Assembly: GCA_947304065.1 (NCBI GenBank)
Contig: CAMZAI010000037.1
Location: 1-16,710, forward strand
DNA: 16,710 nucleotides
Direction of reading: 5' to 3'
Source of the DNA: an uncultured Clostridia bacterium
GTDB taxonomy: Bacteria; Bacillota; Clostridia; Lachnospirales; Lachnospiraceae
Shown here: positions 6,961-14,302 of the stretch, piece after piece
Numbering within the stretch: the stretch's first letter is position 1
Layout: each line of letters begins with the position of its first letter
Notes under the pieces: generated by a model
Told to the model about the DNA's origin: nothing
The model's database searches: none
The model's input: only the letters and a program-made list of their open reading frames with translations
Position numbers and translations under genes: made by a program

Positions 6961-7311
6961 ATGGACGAAAAGATCAATATTTTTTACGGATGGCTCGATG
7001 AGCGCAAAGCCGCTGTATTAAGTGAGGCTGCAGCCCTGTCAAAGGATGAGAGGACCGACGAGAGCAACAGCCGGAAGGCCAAGGCAAATATCTACGACAT
7101 CTGCAGGGCGGTATGCGGTGCGGCGGTTAAACAGGCGCAGGAGGCACCGAAGGCAGACGCGCTGATCGCGGCATTCGGGCGCGTGACGGCACCCTGGAAG
7201 CTTTCCCTGGAGCAGGCGAAGGCACACGACGACAGCCGCAAGGTCATGATCGAGGAAGCGAAGCTTTCCGCGGTTGATGAGATCATTGCGAAGATCCGCA
7301 ACGAATTCTGA
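6961..7311 (+). CDS. small all-helical protein of unknown function, first gene of the ArsR operon
   Basis: This 116-residue soluble protein has no signal peptide, no membrane segment and no recognised motif. It looks wholly alpha-helical. An N-terminal helix contains YGWLDERKAAVL, followed by a charged break (KDERTDESNSRKAK). Helices holding YDICRAVCGAAV and ALIAAFGRV come next, then a long charged C-terminal helix (LEQAKAHDDSRKVMIEEAKL onward). Two cysteines lie four residues apart in the central helix (CRAVC). The start is supported by AGGAAAGGA upstream. It is driven by a strong promoter with a palindromic operator and is followed 54 bases later by an ArsR-DUF2087 regulator with no terminator between, so the two form an operon. 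The position suggests a partner or effector of that regulator, but nothing in the sequence shows this. Confidence 0.8.
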   Translation: MDEKINIFYGWLDERKAAVLSEAAALSKDERTDESNSRKAKANIYDICRAVCGAAVKQAQEAPKADALIAAFGRVTAPWKLSLEQAKAHDDSRKVMIEEAKLSAVDEIIAKIRNEF

Positions 7312-7365
7312 TGATCCGGAGTACAGAGCGGTTATAAAAGAATTGACAGAAAGAGGGTACAAAAT

Positions 7366-7929
7366 ATGACAGAATCGGAAGCTATCGGATTATTCAAATG
7401 CCTCGCGGACAGATCGAGGATCCAGATACTCAAATCCCTCATGGACGAGGAGATGTATGTTGAGCGCCTCTCGGAGCGCCTCGGTCTCACGCCGGCCACG
7501 ATCTCATTTCATCTGAAAAAGCTCGTGGACGCGGGCGCGGTCAAGTCCCGCAAGGAGCAGTATTACACGATCTACGCGATCAACAACGACGTATTCAATG
7601 TCTCGATCTTAGACATCTTAAAGGAGCGTTCCGAGGAAAAAAAGCTGCAGGATGAGCGCGACGAGGCCTATCGGAAGAAGGTCCTCGACAGCTTTTTCGA
7701 GTACGGAAAATTAAAGAGCATTCCCGCGCAGCGCAAAAAGGAGCTGATCGTGCTCAAAGAGATCGCGAAGGCGTTCGAGCCCGGGCGCGAATACACAGAG
7801 CGGGAGATCAACATAATCATTGCCGATTATCACGACGATTTCTGTACGATCAGGCGCGACATGATCTCCGAGGGTATACTGACCAGGGACAAGATGATAT
7901 ATAAGCTTGTCACTACAGCGGTAGAATAA
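7366..7929 (+). CDS. ArsR-family winged-helix regulator with C-terminal DUF2087
   Basis: This is a 187-residue two-domain transcription factor. Residues 5-70 form an ArsR-type winged helix: ALFKCLADRSR-like opening (GLFKCLADRSRIQIL), recognition helix GLTPATISFHLKKL and the wing around KSRKEQYYTIYAI. There is no CxC metal site in the DNA-binding helix, so metal sensing of the classical kind is unlikely. A linker with a charged helix (about 80-112) leads into DUF2087 (about 115-183), recognisable by LKSIPAQRKKELIVLKEIA, EYTEREIN and DDFCTIRRDMI. DUF2087 is a small DNA- or ligand-binding domain often fused to such regulators. AGAGGG lies 9 bases before the ATG. The gene sits between an unknown helical protein and an MFS transporter with its own promoter, and probably controls both. 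Confidence 0.92.
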   Translation: MTESEAIGLFKCLADRSRIQILKSLMDEEMYVERLSERLGLTPATISFHLKKLVDAGAVKSRKEQYYTIYAINNDVFNVSILDILKERSEEKKLQDERDEAYRKKVLDSFFEYGKLKSIPAQRKKELIVLKEIAKAFEPGREYTEREINIIIADYHDDFCTIRRDMISEGILTRDKMIYKLVTTAVE

Positions 7930-7938
7930 CCTGTTCGA

Positions 7939-7967
7939 TTGACACAAAAGTGAAAAGGCGATACTAT
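7939..7967 (+). promoter_or_regulatory. promoter of the MFS transporter gene
   Basis: TTGACA (7939-7944) and TACTAT (7962-7967) are 17 bases apart and lie 9 bases after the regulator's stop. The transporter can thus be transcribed separately. No copy of the 6898 palindrome is seen here, only a weak GGTG/CACC dyad near 7972-7986. Confidence 0.7.
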
Positions 7968-8008
7968 TTGAGGTGACTCGTACACCGCGCATTTAGTGGA
8001 GCTGAAAG

Positions 8009-9253
8009 ATGATTAGGGATAAGATATTGCCTACCTTGCGATTCTGCCTGGTAGAGGCACTGTTCTGGGGAGGATTTGGCTGCGTATTCGCTTTTTCCAG
8101 CGTATATCTGCTGGCAAAGGGCTTTACCAATTCGCAGGTTGGGTATGTGCTGTCAGCGGGCAGTGCCGTTTCTGTCGTACTGCAGCCGCTCGTGGGCTCG
8201 TATGTGGACAGGAGCAGGAAGATGCTGCTGAGGTCCCTCCCGTCCGCCCTGTCGGCGGCAGCTATCCTGACGGGGGCCGTACTGCTGCTCGCGAACGGAT
8301 TCGCTCTCCGCGCGATATGCTACGGACTGCTGGTAGCGCTGATGCAGATACTCATGCCGCTGCTGTATTCGCTCGGGATCCATTACATGGAAAAGGGCGT
8401 GAGCATCGATTTCGGCATGGGCAGAGGCACGGGTTCCACCGCTTATGCGGTTGTAACGACATTCCTCGGCACCGTGGTGGAAAAGACCGGTGAGCATGTG
8501 GTCATCATCCTGCTGATGATCATACTGGCGCTCATGATCGCGGCCATACTGACATTCAGGTTCAGGGAGGCGGACCGTACAGCAGGGAATGCACACTCCG
8601 GCGGCAAGGCTGTATCGGGACGAATTGCAGAGGAACGTGATCCGGACAACAGGACGGATAAAACCGGCAGCACTTCTCTCTTCGCGTTCTTCGCGGCAAA
8701 TAAGCGCTTTACGGCGGTCATCGCGGGCTGCGTGCTCGCATTTACGAGTCATAATATCATAACCAATTATCTGTTCCAGATAGTGGATTTCCACGGCTAC
8801 GGCAGCAGGGAGATGGGCTACGCCCTCTCAATCACCGCGATCTGCGAGATACCTGCGCTGTTCCTTTTGTCGCAGATCATGAAAAAGGTCAGTGTTTCGG
8901 TGCTGTTCCGGATATCGGTACTGTTCATGTTCATTAAGAACCTCGTGCTGTATCTGGCGACCGGCCTGGCGATGATCTACATCGCGATGGGCGTGCAGCT
9001 GCTCGGATTCGGCCTGTTTGCGGGCATCAGCGTTTACTATGTGAACGAGACGGTCGCGCCTGCGGACCGGACCAAGGGACAGACGCTCATGACGGCCACG
9101 ACTTCGGCGGGAGCGGTAGCGGGATGCCTGCTCGGCGGCCTGCTCCTGGACGGGACGGGAGTCGGCGGGATGCTCCTGGTATCGTCCGTCATTGCGCTGT
9201 GCGGAGTGATAATCGTGGGAATCTTTGCGGAAGACCGTAAGACAGCAGGGTAA
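8009..9253 (+). CDS. MFS transporter (MFS_1-like, 12 membrane helices)
   Basis: This is a 414-residue integral membrane transporter with two six-helix halves. A hydrophilic central loop (about 190-225, rich in Arg, Asp, Gly) joins them. The helix 2-3 loop carries the MFS signature region as GSYVDRSRKMLLR. Helix 1 begins FCLVEALFWGGFGCVFAFSS, a pattern typical of the MFS_1-like (3-phenylpropionate/nucleoside symporter-type) group. The substrate cannot be read from the sequence, and export of a drug or metabolite is equally possible. The start is supported by GGAG 7 bases before the ATG. It follows the ArsR-DUF2087 gene by 79 bases with its own promoter. A regulator directly upstream suggests inducible transport. 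Confidence 0.9.
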   Translation: MIRDKILPTLRFCLVEALFWGGFGCVFAFSSVYLLAKGFTNSQVGYVLSAGSAVSVVLQPLVGSYVDRSRKMLLRSLPSALSAAAILTGAVLLLANGFALRAICYGLLVALMQILMPLLYSLGIHYMEKGVSIDFGMGRGTGSTAYAVVTTFLGTVVEKTGEHVVIILLMIILALMIAAILTFRFREADRTAGNAHSGGKAVSGRIAEERDPDNRTDKTGSTSLFAFFAANKRFTAVIAGCVLAFTSHNIITNYLFQIVDFHGYGSREMGYALSITAICEIPALFLLSQIMKKVSVSVLFRISVLFMFIKNLVLYLATGLAMIYIAMGVQLLGFGLFAGISVYYVNETVAPADRTKGQTLMTATTSAGAVAGCLLGGLLLDGTGVGGMLLVSSVIALCGVIIVGIFAEDRKTAG

Positions 9254-9268
9254 CCGGCCGGCGGGCAT

Positions 9269-9319
9269 TTCCGCACGGGCGGAACAGTATGAATTGCAAT
9301 ACACTGCATATGCATGCAG
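9269..9319 (+). other. two short dyads before tldD
   Basis: TTCCGC-acgg-GCGGAA (9269-9284) and CTGCAT-atgc-ATGCAG (9304-9319) lie in the 81-base gap before tldD. Neither is followed by a T-run. The second ends against the ribosome binding site (GGGGAAGGAG), so it could modulate translation. No good promoter is visible here. Confidence 0.3.
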
Positions 9320-9334
9320 GGGGAAGGAGTTAAA

Positions 9335-10765
9335 ATGAAAGTAAAAGAAAGCTTGTTTTTAAAGGAGAAAAAGCCTCTCCTTAAAAAGCTCCTCGATGAG
9401 CTCCTGGCCGGATACGAGTATGCCTCGATCCTGGCGAGCGACTCGATCGGCAAGATCTATAACGTATCAAAGACAGGTACGAATATCCGTGAGGACGCGA
9501 ATCTTACCGAGCGCGGCTTCTGCGTAAAGATCTGCGATAAGGGAAAGACCGCGGAGTACAGTTTTAACGAGATATCCGAGGAGGCGATCCCCGGGATACT
9601 TGAAAATATCAAAAAGAATCTGATCGCACTGGACGGCGCGATCCCGGCCGGCATCGAGGCTTACCGCATCGATAAGCTGGATGATGAGCGGATCTGCATC
9701 GATGAGAGCACCGAGTACGAGGAGGACCCCGAGGAGCTCGGCAACGAAAAGATCATCGAGCTGCTGACACGCATCTCGGAAAAGGGCCGTGCGTACGATG
9801 AGCGCATCATCAACTGCTCGGCGAGCTTTTCCTATCAGAAATACACAAAGATGTTCCTCTCGCGCAACAAGGACATGACGCAGAACGTTATGTGGAGCGC
9901 CGCATGGCTGGCGGTTCTCGGCTCCGCGGGCGAGGAGATCAAGGACAGCTATCAGCCGATGTCGATCCTCGGCGGCAGCGAGATACTTAAGAACCTTGAG
10001 GCGAGACTCGAGACCGCATGCAAGACCACCATCGAGCTGTTCGACGCTCAGCCCATCGAGCCCGGCGAGTACGAGTGCATCTGCATGCCCGATGTTACCG
10101 GCATGATCGTGCACGAGGCGTTCGGACACGGAGTTGAGATGGATATGTTCGTTAAGGACAGGGCGCTCGCGCAGCAGTATGTCGGCAAGCAGGTCGCTTC
10201 CGAGCTGATCACGATGCACGACGGCGCTTCGACGATCCCCGAAGTTGCTACGTTCTTCTTTGATGACGAGGGCATCCCCGCTCATGACACCATCATTATC
10301 AAAAACGGCATCCTGCAGACAGGTATCTGCGACCTGCAGTCGGCGGCGCATCTTTCCACCGCGCCTACGGGCAACGGACGCCGTGAGAGCACTCAGCGCA
10401 AAGCATACACCAGAATGACCAACACCATATTTGAAGCGGGCAGCAGCACTGTGGAGGAGATGATCGCCTCGGTCAAGAACGGCGTGATGCTCTGCGAGGC
10501 ATCGAGCGGCATGGAGGATCCTAAGAACTGGGGCATCCAGCTGATGGTCAACTACGCGCGTGAGATCAAGGACGGCAAATTCACCGGCAGGATATTCTCA
10601 CCCATTGTTATGACAGGCTATGTGCCCGATCTGCTGAAGTCGATCTCGATGATATCCGACAAAATGGAGGCCTGCGGCACCGGTTACTGCGGCAAGGGCT
10701 ACAAGGAGTGGGTCAAGGTTTCCGACAGCGGCCCTTATATCAAGGCAAAGATCAGACTCGGATGA
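9335..10765 (+). CDS. tldD: TldD-type metalloprotease subunit
   Basis: TldD forms a heterodimeric zinc protease with TldE/PmbA. In E. coli it removes the leader of microcin B17 and degrades the antitoxin CcdA, and it acts only on unfolded peptides. This 476-residue form carries the family's HExxxH zinc motif in MIVHEAFGHGVEMD (His260, Glu261, His265). It also has the conserved C-terminal CGKGYKEWVKVSDSGP, whose Cys matches the third zinc ligand of E. coli TldD. SILGG, ITMHDG and GNGRRES are further family blocks. The frame is open from an ATG at 9314, but GGGGAAGGAG sits 5 bases before the ATG at 9335, which is the better start. The tldE partner follows after 21 bases. No precursor peptide or toxin gene was seen nearby. 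Confidence 0.95.
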   Translation: MKVKESLFLKEKKPLLKKLLDELLAGYEYASILASDSIGKIYNVSKTGTNIREDANLTERGFCVKICDKGKTAEYSFNEISEEAIPGILENIKKNLIALDGAIPAGIEAYRIDKLDDERICIDESTEYEEDPEELGNEKIIELLTRISEKGRAYDERIINCSASFSYQKYTKMFLSRNKDMTQNVMWSAAWLAVLGSAGEEIKDSYQPMSILGGSEILKNLEARLETACKTTIELFDAQPIEPGEYECICMPDVTGMIVHEAFGHGVEMDMFVKDRALAQQYVGKQVASELITMHDGASTIPEVATFFFDDEGIPAHDTIIIKNGILQTGICDLQSAAHLSTAPTGNGRRESTQRKAYTRMTNTIFEAGSSTVEEMIASVKNGVMLCEASSGMEDPKNWGIQLMVNYAREIKDGKFTGRIFSPIVMTGYVPDLLKSISMISDKMEACGTGYCGKGYKEWVKVSDSGPYIKAKIRLG

Positions 10766-10786
10766 TTGCGAAGGGATGTGTAAATT

Positions 10787-12070
10787 ATGACAGATAAAAT
10801 ACTTGCCGCTCTTGCGGCTGAAAAGGTCGGGGAGTACCTGATCAAAAAGACCGTGCAGAAAAGCGCGGAGCTGTTTTTCATTAAAAAGACCCTCGATGTT
10901 AAGAGGGCAAAGGAGTTCACCCAGTACGAGGTTACCGTTTACAGTGATTTCGAGAAGAACGGAAAGGCCTGCAAGGGCCAGTCGTCCGTCAATATCTTCC
11001 CGGGCATGACCGAGAGCGAGATCCGCGGCCTCATAAAGGACGCGATGTTCGCGGCATCGTTTGTGGCCAATCCCACATATGAGCTGCCCGGACCGTCGGA
11101 CAACCGCTTCATCGAGATGGAGTCCGATATCGCGGGCAACACGATGGAGGAGAACTGCCGCGTTATGGCCGAGGCTCTTTTTGCCGAGGACAATGACAGC
11201 GACGCGTTCCTCAACTCCGCGGAACTGTTCATTTACGATGACAGCAAATACATCATCAATTCGAAGGGCATCAACGCCGGCTACCGCAAATGCAGCGTTT
11301 CGGGCGAGTTTGTGGTACAGTGCAAGTCGCCCCGTGATGTGGAGACCTACAAGGATTTCCGCTACGACAGCCTGAACGCGCAGGCTCTGCGCGACAAGGT
11401 AAAGCGTACCATCGAGTACACAAAGGCCAGGGCACAGGCATCCGAGGCTCCCGCTTCGGGCAATTACCGCCTGATCCTCTCTGAGGACTATGTGGCTACA
11501 CTCTTTGACTTCTATAAGGATAAGGCCGATGCGAGCTATGTTTACGCAGGTTATTCCGACTATAAGACCGGCGAGAACGTACAGGCGGGCGAGGACGGAA
11601 AGATCGCGGGCGATGCGATCACCGCTCAGTTTAAGGCCGACGTGCCCTTCACTTCCGAAGGTATCAGGCTCATCGACAGGCCTTTCATGGACAAGGGCGT
11701 TTTAAAGACCATCACAGGCAATGCGCGCTTCGCTTCGTATCTTGGCATCGAGCCCACGGGCATTTACGACGATCTGTCGGTTGAGTGCGGTACTACAAGC
11801 GTAGAAGAAATGAAGAAAAAGCGTTACCTTCACGTTGTCAACTTCTCAGACTTCCAGATGGACTCGTTCGACGGACATTTCGGAGGCGAGATCAGACTCG
11901 CATTCCTCTTTGACGGCGAGAAGGTTACTCCCGTGACCGGCGGTTCGGTAAACGGCAGCTGGTTCGAGGTACAGAACAGACTGACACTGTCTAAGGAAAA
12001 GCAGAACGACAAGGGCTTCGAGGGCCCGCTCGCGATCTGCATGGATGATATACCCGTAGCGGGTAAGTAA
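10787..12070 (+). CDS. tldE: TldE/PmbA-type subunit of the TldD/E protease
   Basis: The 427 residues match the TldE (PmbA) half of the protease. The fold is the same as TldD but the HExxxH motif is absent, as expected for the non-catalytic subunit. Family features include the central YRLILSEDYVATLFDFYKDK region and GKIAGDAITAQFKADVPFTS. SEGIRLIDRPFMDKGVLKTI and the C-terminal stretch GSVNGSWFEVQNRLTLSKEK also fit. An AAGGGATGTG stretch precedes the ATG. It is translated from the tldD message (21-base gap), and a strong hairpin 13 bases after its stop ends the unit. Codon use in tldD and tldE is similar. The physiological substrate in this organism is unknown. Confidence 0.93.
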   Translation: MTDKILAALAAEKVGEYLIKKTVQKSAELFFIKKTLDVKRAKEFTQYEVTVYSDFEKNGKACKGQSSVNIFPGMTESEIRGLIKDAMFAASFVANPTYELPGPSDNRFIEMESDIAGNTMEENCRVMAEALFAEDNDSDAFLNSAELFIYDDSKYIINSKGINAGYRKCSVSGEFVVQCKSPRDVETYKDFRYDSLNAQALRDKVKRTIEYTKARAQASEAPASGNYRLILSEDYVATLFDFYKDKADASYVYAGYSDYKTGENVQAGEDGKIAGDAITAQFKADVPFTSEGIRLIDRPFMDKGVLKTITGNARFASYLGIEPTGIYDDLSVECGTTSVEEMKKKRYLHVVNFSDFQMDSFDGHFGGEIRLAFLFDGEKVTPVTGGSVNGSWFEVQNRLTLSKEKQNDKGFEGPLAICMDDIPVAGK

Positions 12071-12083
12071 GTTATAGTACAAG

Positions 12084-12118
12084 AAATGCGGGAGCCCGAT
12101 TCAAGGGCTTCCGCATTT
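12084..12118 (+). terminator. intrinsic terminator after tldE
   Basis: Fourteen-base arms (12084-12097 and 12105-12118) pair fully with one G-U pair around a 7-base loop. The stem ends in AAA/TTT, so the T-run is short and lies in the stem. It ends only 11 bases before the start codon of the next gene. Confidence 0.75.
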
Positions 12119-12129
12119 AAGATGATCAG

Positions 12130-13224
12130 ATGCAGGTATTCGGTGAGAAGCGATATAACGATTTGAACACCTATCTTAGAACCCGCTTCGGGACTAAGGT
12201 TTATAAGCTTGCACTTTCGGCCTCCGACGCATGCCCCAACAGAGACGGGACATGCGGTTTCGGGGGCTGTATTTTTTGCAGTGAAGGCGGTTCGGGTGAC
12301 TTTGCCGCACCTTTAAAGATGGACATAAAAGACCAGATCGTCTGGGCAAAGGAGCGTCTGCGCAAGAAGCTCGGGAATGAGTTTGACACTGCGAAGTTCA
12401 TTGCATATTTTCAGAGTTATACCAATACCTACGGGGATATTGCGCGTTTGGAGAAGATATTTACCGAGGCGGCAGAAGATCCCTGTATTTGTGCACTGTC
12501 CATAGGCACGAGACCTGACTGTGTGGGCGAAGATGTCATCGATATGCTTAAAAATGTCATGAGTACTTCTCGGAAGCCTGTATGGATAGAACTCGGACTT
12601 CAGACAATACATGAGGATACCGTGCGTTTTATACGCAGGGGCTATGCACTTCCTGTTTTTGATGATGCGGTAAAGCGGCTTCGGGCAGCAGGGCTCGAGG
12701 TCATTGTCCATGTGATACTGGGACTTCCCGGCGAAGCAAAAGAGGATATGCTGGAGACTGTGAAATATGTGGGAAAAAGTGATGTGCAGGGAATAAAACT
12801 GCAGCTTCTGCATGTGATGAGAGGCACGGAGCTCGGCAGGATGTATGAAGAGGGGGAAGTGCGCCCATATGCGCTAGTGTCTGAGAATAAAAGGGACGAT
12901 GACCGGGCGGATGGTATAACTGCGTACGAAGAAATGAATAATAATATAAGCACAACGGAAAACGGTCGTAAGTGTGGTATAGAAAAAGAGGAAGAAGAAA
13001 AGCATAAGTATCTGTATATAAATACGTCCGAAGAGTATATTAGCATCCTCACGGATGCACTGGAACTCCTGCCCGCGCATATCGTCATCCACCGCCTGAC
13101 CGGAGACGCGCCTCACGATAAACTGCTGTATCCTCTCTGGAGTGCAAATAAGCGCATAACGCTCAACGGAGTGATAAAGGAAATGAGACTGCGCGATACC
13201 CTGCAGGGGAAGAGATGTGAATAG
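12130..13224 (+). CDS. TIGR01212-type radical SAM protein with a charged insertion
   Basis: This 364-residue protein belongs to the YhcC-like radical SAM group of unknown substrate. It opens like the family (RYNDLNTYLRTRFGTKVYKL). The cluster region CPNRDGTCGFGGCIFC has Cys35, Cys47 and Cys50 at the iron-sulfur positions and an extra Cys42. AYFQSYTNTY, GTRPDC, IELGLQTIHEDT, VHVILGLPGE and IHRLTGDAPHDKLL are further family blocks. About 46 residues (252-297) are inserted between the RPYAL block and EEYISIL. They are acidic, rich in Asn, Lys and Glu, and more A+T-rich than the neighbours. The start is forced: an in-frame TAA (12118-12120) lies just upstream and no ribosome binding site is visible. 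Codon use is looser than in tldD-tldE, so separate ancestry is possible. Confidence 0.9.
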   Translation: MQVFGEKRYNDLNTYLRTRFGTKVYKLALSASDACPNRDGTCGFGGCIFCSEGGSGDFAAPLKMDIKDQIVWAKERLRKKLGNEFDTAKFIAYFQSYTNTYGDIARLEKIFTEAAEDPCICALSIGTRPDCVGEDVIDMLKNVMSTSRKPVWIELGLQTIHEDTVRFIRRGYALPVFDDAVKRLRAAGLEVIVHVILGLPGEAKEDMLETVKYVGKSDVQGIKLQLLHVMRGTELGRMYEEGEVRPYALVSENKRDDDRADGITAYEEMNNNISTTENGRKCGIEKEEEEKHKYLYINTSEEYISILTDALELLPAHIVIHRLTGDAPHDKLLYPLWSANKRITLNGVIKEMRLRDTLQGKRCE

Positions 13225-13259
13225 TAAACTAAATTTATTATTTTTTTATAATTACTATA

Positions 13260-13288
13260 TTGCATTATAGAATAGCATGTGATATTAT
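13260..13288 (+). promoter_or_regulatory. promoter of the PadR-DUF1700-DUF4097 operon
   Basis: TTGCAT (13260-13265) and TATTAT (13283-13288) are separated by 17 bases in an A+T-rich spacer. The leader is about 88 bases and ends with AAGGAGG, 6 bases before the PadR start. Confidence 0.7.
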
Positions 13289-13292
13289 ACAC
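13277..13292 (+). promoter_or_regulatory. PadR-type operator candidate
   Basis: ATGT-N8-ACAC (13277-13280 and 13289-13292) matches the published PadR operator pattern ATGT-N8-ACAT with one change. It overlaps the -10 hexamer. Autorepression by the PadR gene that follows is likely but inferred. Confidence 0.5.
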
Positions 13293-13382
13293 TCGTGATC
13301 AAGAAAAACAGCAGGGTTTACTGCATTATTTTTAATAAGGTGTTTTCGGAGAACCGGAGGCATTAATGAAAAGGAGGTACCG

Positions 13383-13688
13383 ATGAACGCGCAATTTAAA
13401 AAAGGTGCTCTGGAGCTGTGCGTGCTTTCTAAGCTTGTTGAAGGCGACCGCTACGGTTATGAGCTTACAGATGAGATCTCGAAGAAGATGGAGATCGCGA
13501 CCGGAACCCTTTACCTCGTTTTAAAGAGATTGAAGGATGATAATATGGTTGATACCTATCTTCGCGAGTCGGAGAGCGGACCGGCCAGAAAGTATTATCA
13601 TCTGACTGACGCGGGACGCAGTTATCAGGAGGGACTTAAGGCCGAATGGCAGGAGTTTGTTGCCGCGGTTGACGAGATCTTAAGATAA
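13383..13688 (+). CDS. PadR-family transcriptional regulator (second copy)
   Basis: This is a 101-residue PadR winged-helix repressor. It has the classical opening FKKGALELCVLSKLVEGDRYGYELTDEI, then TGTLYLVLKRLKDDNMV and the wing SGPARKYYHLTDAGR. One C-terminal helix (about 78-100) should mediate dimer formation. It starts after a very strong AAGGAGG site. It is clearly different from the PadR at 3598-3924 and belongs to the group that heads DUF1700/DUF4097 operons in Firmicutes. It is followed by a hairpin without a T-run and then the DUF1700 frame 101 bases later. The regulated signal is unknown; envelope stress is a common assumption for such operons. Confidence 0.94.
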   Translation: MNAQFKKGALELCVLSKLVEGDRYGYELTDEISKKMEIATGTLYLVLKRLKDDNMVDTYLRESESGPARKYYHLTDAGRSYQEGLKAEWQEFVAAVDEILR

Positions 13689-13716
13689 TACCGGCGTGTA
13701 GGATTATTGCCGGTAT
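13688..13716 (+). other. stem-loop between PadR and the DUF1700 gene
   Basis: Perfect 8-bp arms ATACCGGC (13688-13695) and GCCGGTAT (13709-13716) enclose a 13-base loop and begin at the last base of the PadR stop. With no T-run it is unlikely to be a strong terminator. It may protect or process the mRNA so that PadR and the downstream genes are made in different amounts. Confidence 0.45.
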
Positions 13717-13789
13717 AGATGAACGGTATAGTAGGAAAGCGAGTAAAAGTATTGCATTTATCCCGATACAGGGGAAGAACGGAGGAAAA

Positions 13790-14257
13790 ATGACTAAGCA
13801 GGAATACATGAACAAGCTTAGGGAGAAGCTTGCAGACTTTGATGAAGAGATCAGAAACGAGATCGTCAGCGACTATGAGGAGCATTTCCGCATGGGCGAG
13901 GCGAACGGAAAGACCGAGGATAAGATCTGTGAGGAACTCGGCAGTATCGATGAGCTGGTTGATGAGCTGAATAAGCTGACCGGCAGAGAGACAAAGAGCA
14001 AGGGCATCCACATTGACGAGGAGCAGTTTAAGCAGGCTGCAGAGAGCTTCTCGAACGGCATGAATGAAGCTATGAAGAACATCGCAGGCTTCTTCGGAAG
14101 TTTTGCAGCTACTCTCAGCAAGGGAACTTCGAAATTTACATCCAATGTTGGTGAAAAGGCAGGAAAGTTCAGCGAGAAAGCCGGAGACTTTGCAGGTGAG
14201 TTTACCGATAAGGCAGGCGATTTTGCAGGAAATGTAGGCGATAAGGCCGAAGAATAA
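13790..14257 (+). CDS. DUF1700 (HAAS-type) protein, apparently cut from DUF4097 by an in-frame TAA
   Basis: The N-terminal 65 residues are a typical DUF1700/HAAS helical domain: MTKQEYMNKLREKLADF, then IVSDYEEHFRMGEANGK and CEELGSIDELVDEL. From about residue 75 the chain becomes a long amphipathic helical stretch with repeating units (EKAGKFSEKAGDFAG, TDKAGDFAGNVGDKA). GGAGG stands 4 bases before the ATG. The frame stops at TAA 14255-14257. The next codons continue the same amphipathic pattern (AKAFKNGFQAAAEK) with no further stop and run into the DUF4097 frame at 14303. Fusions of these two domains are usual in Firmicutes. The simplest reading is one gene of 501 sense codons (13790-15295) plus one nonsense codon, whether a real mutation, a sequencing error or readthrough. 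Confidence 0.82.
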   Translation: MTKQEYMNKLREKLADFDEEIRNEIVSDYEEHFRMGEANGKTEDKICEELGSIDELVDELNKLTGRETKSKGIHIDEEQFKQAAESFSNGMNEAMKNIAGFFGSFAATLSKGTSKFTSNVGEKAGKFSEKAGDFAGEFTDKAGDFAGNVGDKAEE

Positions 14258-14302
14258 GCAAAGGCATTTAAGAACGGGTTCCAGGCCGCAGCCGAGAAAC
14301 TT

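Noticed and set aside
6759..6977. 72-codon hydrophobic minus-strand frame
   Set aside because: It covers two promoters and the operator palindrome, lacks a ribosome binding site and has no coding-like base use. Only its last 12 codons fall in the reductase leader and are mentioned there.
7346..7375. TTGACA before the ArsR gene
   Set aside because: No -10 hexamer lies at the right distance; 17 bases downstream is already coding sequence. The gene is assigned to the upstream promoter.
8153..8794. 213-codon minus-strand frame opposite the MFS gene
   Set aside because: It is His, Arg and Gln-rich with no recognisable domain, as expected for the antisense of a membrane protein gene.
9467..10351. 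294-codon minus-strand frame opposite tldD
   Set aside because: It is the mirror of a strongly biased plus-strand gene. The product is Leu/Asp/Arg-rich without any domain and has no ribosome binding site.
13225..13382. T-rich stretch after the radical SAM gene as a terminator
   Set aside because: TATTTTTTTATA is present at 13239-13250 but no stable stem precedes it.
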